The translations under genes and the position numbers were made by a program. The notes beneath the pieces are model-generated. The model searched no databases and was not told the DNA's origin. It saw only the letters and a list, made by a program, of their open reading frames with translations. Shown here piece after piece: positions 63,878-64,000 of a stretch of DNA of 64,000 bases; position 1 is the first letter of the stretch, and each line of letters starts with the position of its first letter. Origin of the DNA: Pogona vitticeps (lineage: Eukaryota; Chordata; Lepidosauria; Squamata; Agamidae); NCBI RefSeq assembly GCF_051106095.1, contig NC_135787.1, positions 171,763,001-171,827,000 of the forward strand, written 5' to 3'.

Positions 63878-64000
63878 CTAGAGAGAAGAAAGACACAATT
63901 ATTCATCCTAATAATAATATGCTGGCAATTCTAACTTATCACAACCCTTTTCAGGGTTTTCTAGGTAGAATATTCACAAGTGGTTTATCATTCCCTTTTT

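Overview
The window is vertebrate nuclear DNA, most likely from a lizard or other squamate reptile. Genes are split into short exons by introns that carry CR1-, L2- and Tc1-type elements. There are five copies of a tRNA-derived SINE that I recognise as the Sauria SINE type of squamates. Gene order is NT5DC3 (-), HSP90B1 (+), UQCC6/BRAWNIN (-), TDG (+), GLT8D2 (-), which matches the arrangement I know from human 12q23.3. The species cannot be fixed from this sequence.

Layout: 1-14.3 kb holds the 5' part of NT5DC3: coding exon 2 at 668-852, a 13.2-kb repeat-rich intron, and exon 1 inside a CpG island near 14.1 kb. 14.9-24.4 kb is a gene-poor interval with SINEs, a Tc1 remnant, a TA-flanked inverted-repeat element and one unexplained 160-codon ORF. 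24.5-25.6 kb is promoter DNA: an orphan-looking CpG-rich block with three ZNF143-type motifs, then the HSP90B1 promoter with two exact ER stress elements. HSP90B1 runs 25,591-40,952 in 18 coding exons; splicing them gives an unbroken 795-residue GRP94 ending in KDEL, with one GC-AG intron. UQCC6 (coding exons 45,621-45,514 and 44,294-44,208) and TDG (48,366-56,499, 10 exons, 397 residues) are head to head with about 1 kb between their first exons. GLT8D2 enters on the minus strand at 63,877 and ends at 61,832, tail to tail with TDG.

The genes do not form a pathway: an HAD-family nucleotidase-like protein, the ER lumen Hsp90, a complex III assembly factor, a G/T-mismatch DNA glycosylase that acts in DNA demethylation, and a Golgi-type GT8 glycosyltransferase. 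No new multigene system is visible. The observations most worth checking are the orphan ZNF143/CRE promoter block, the GC-AG intron followed by a 23-bp hairpin in HSP90B1, a 247-bp duplication flanked by 23-bp direct repeats 3' of TDG, and several large palindromes. I placed all splice sites by eye from reading-frame continuity and recalled human proteins; no search was run.
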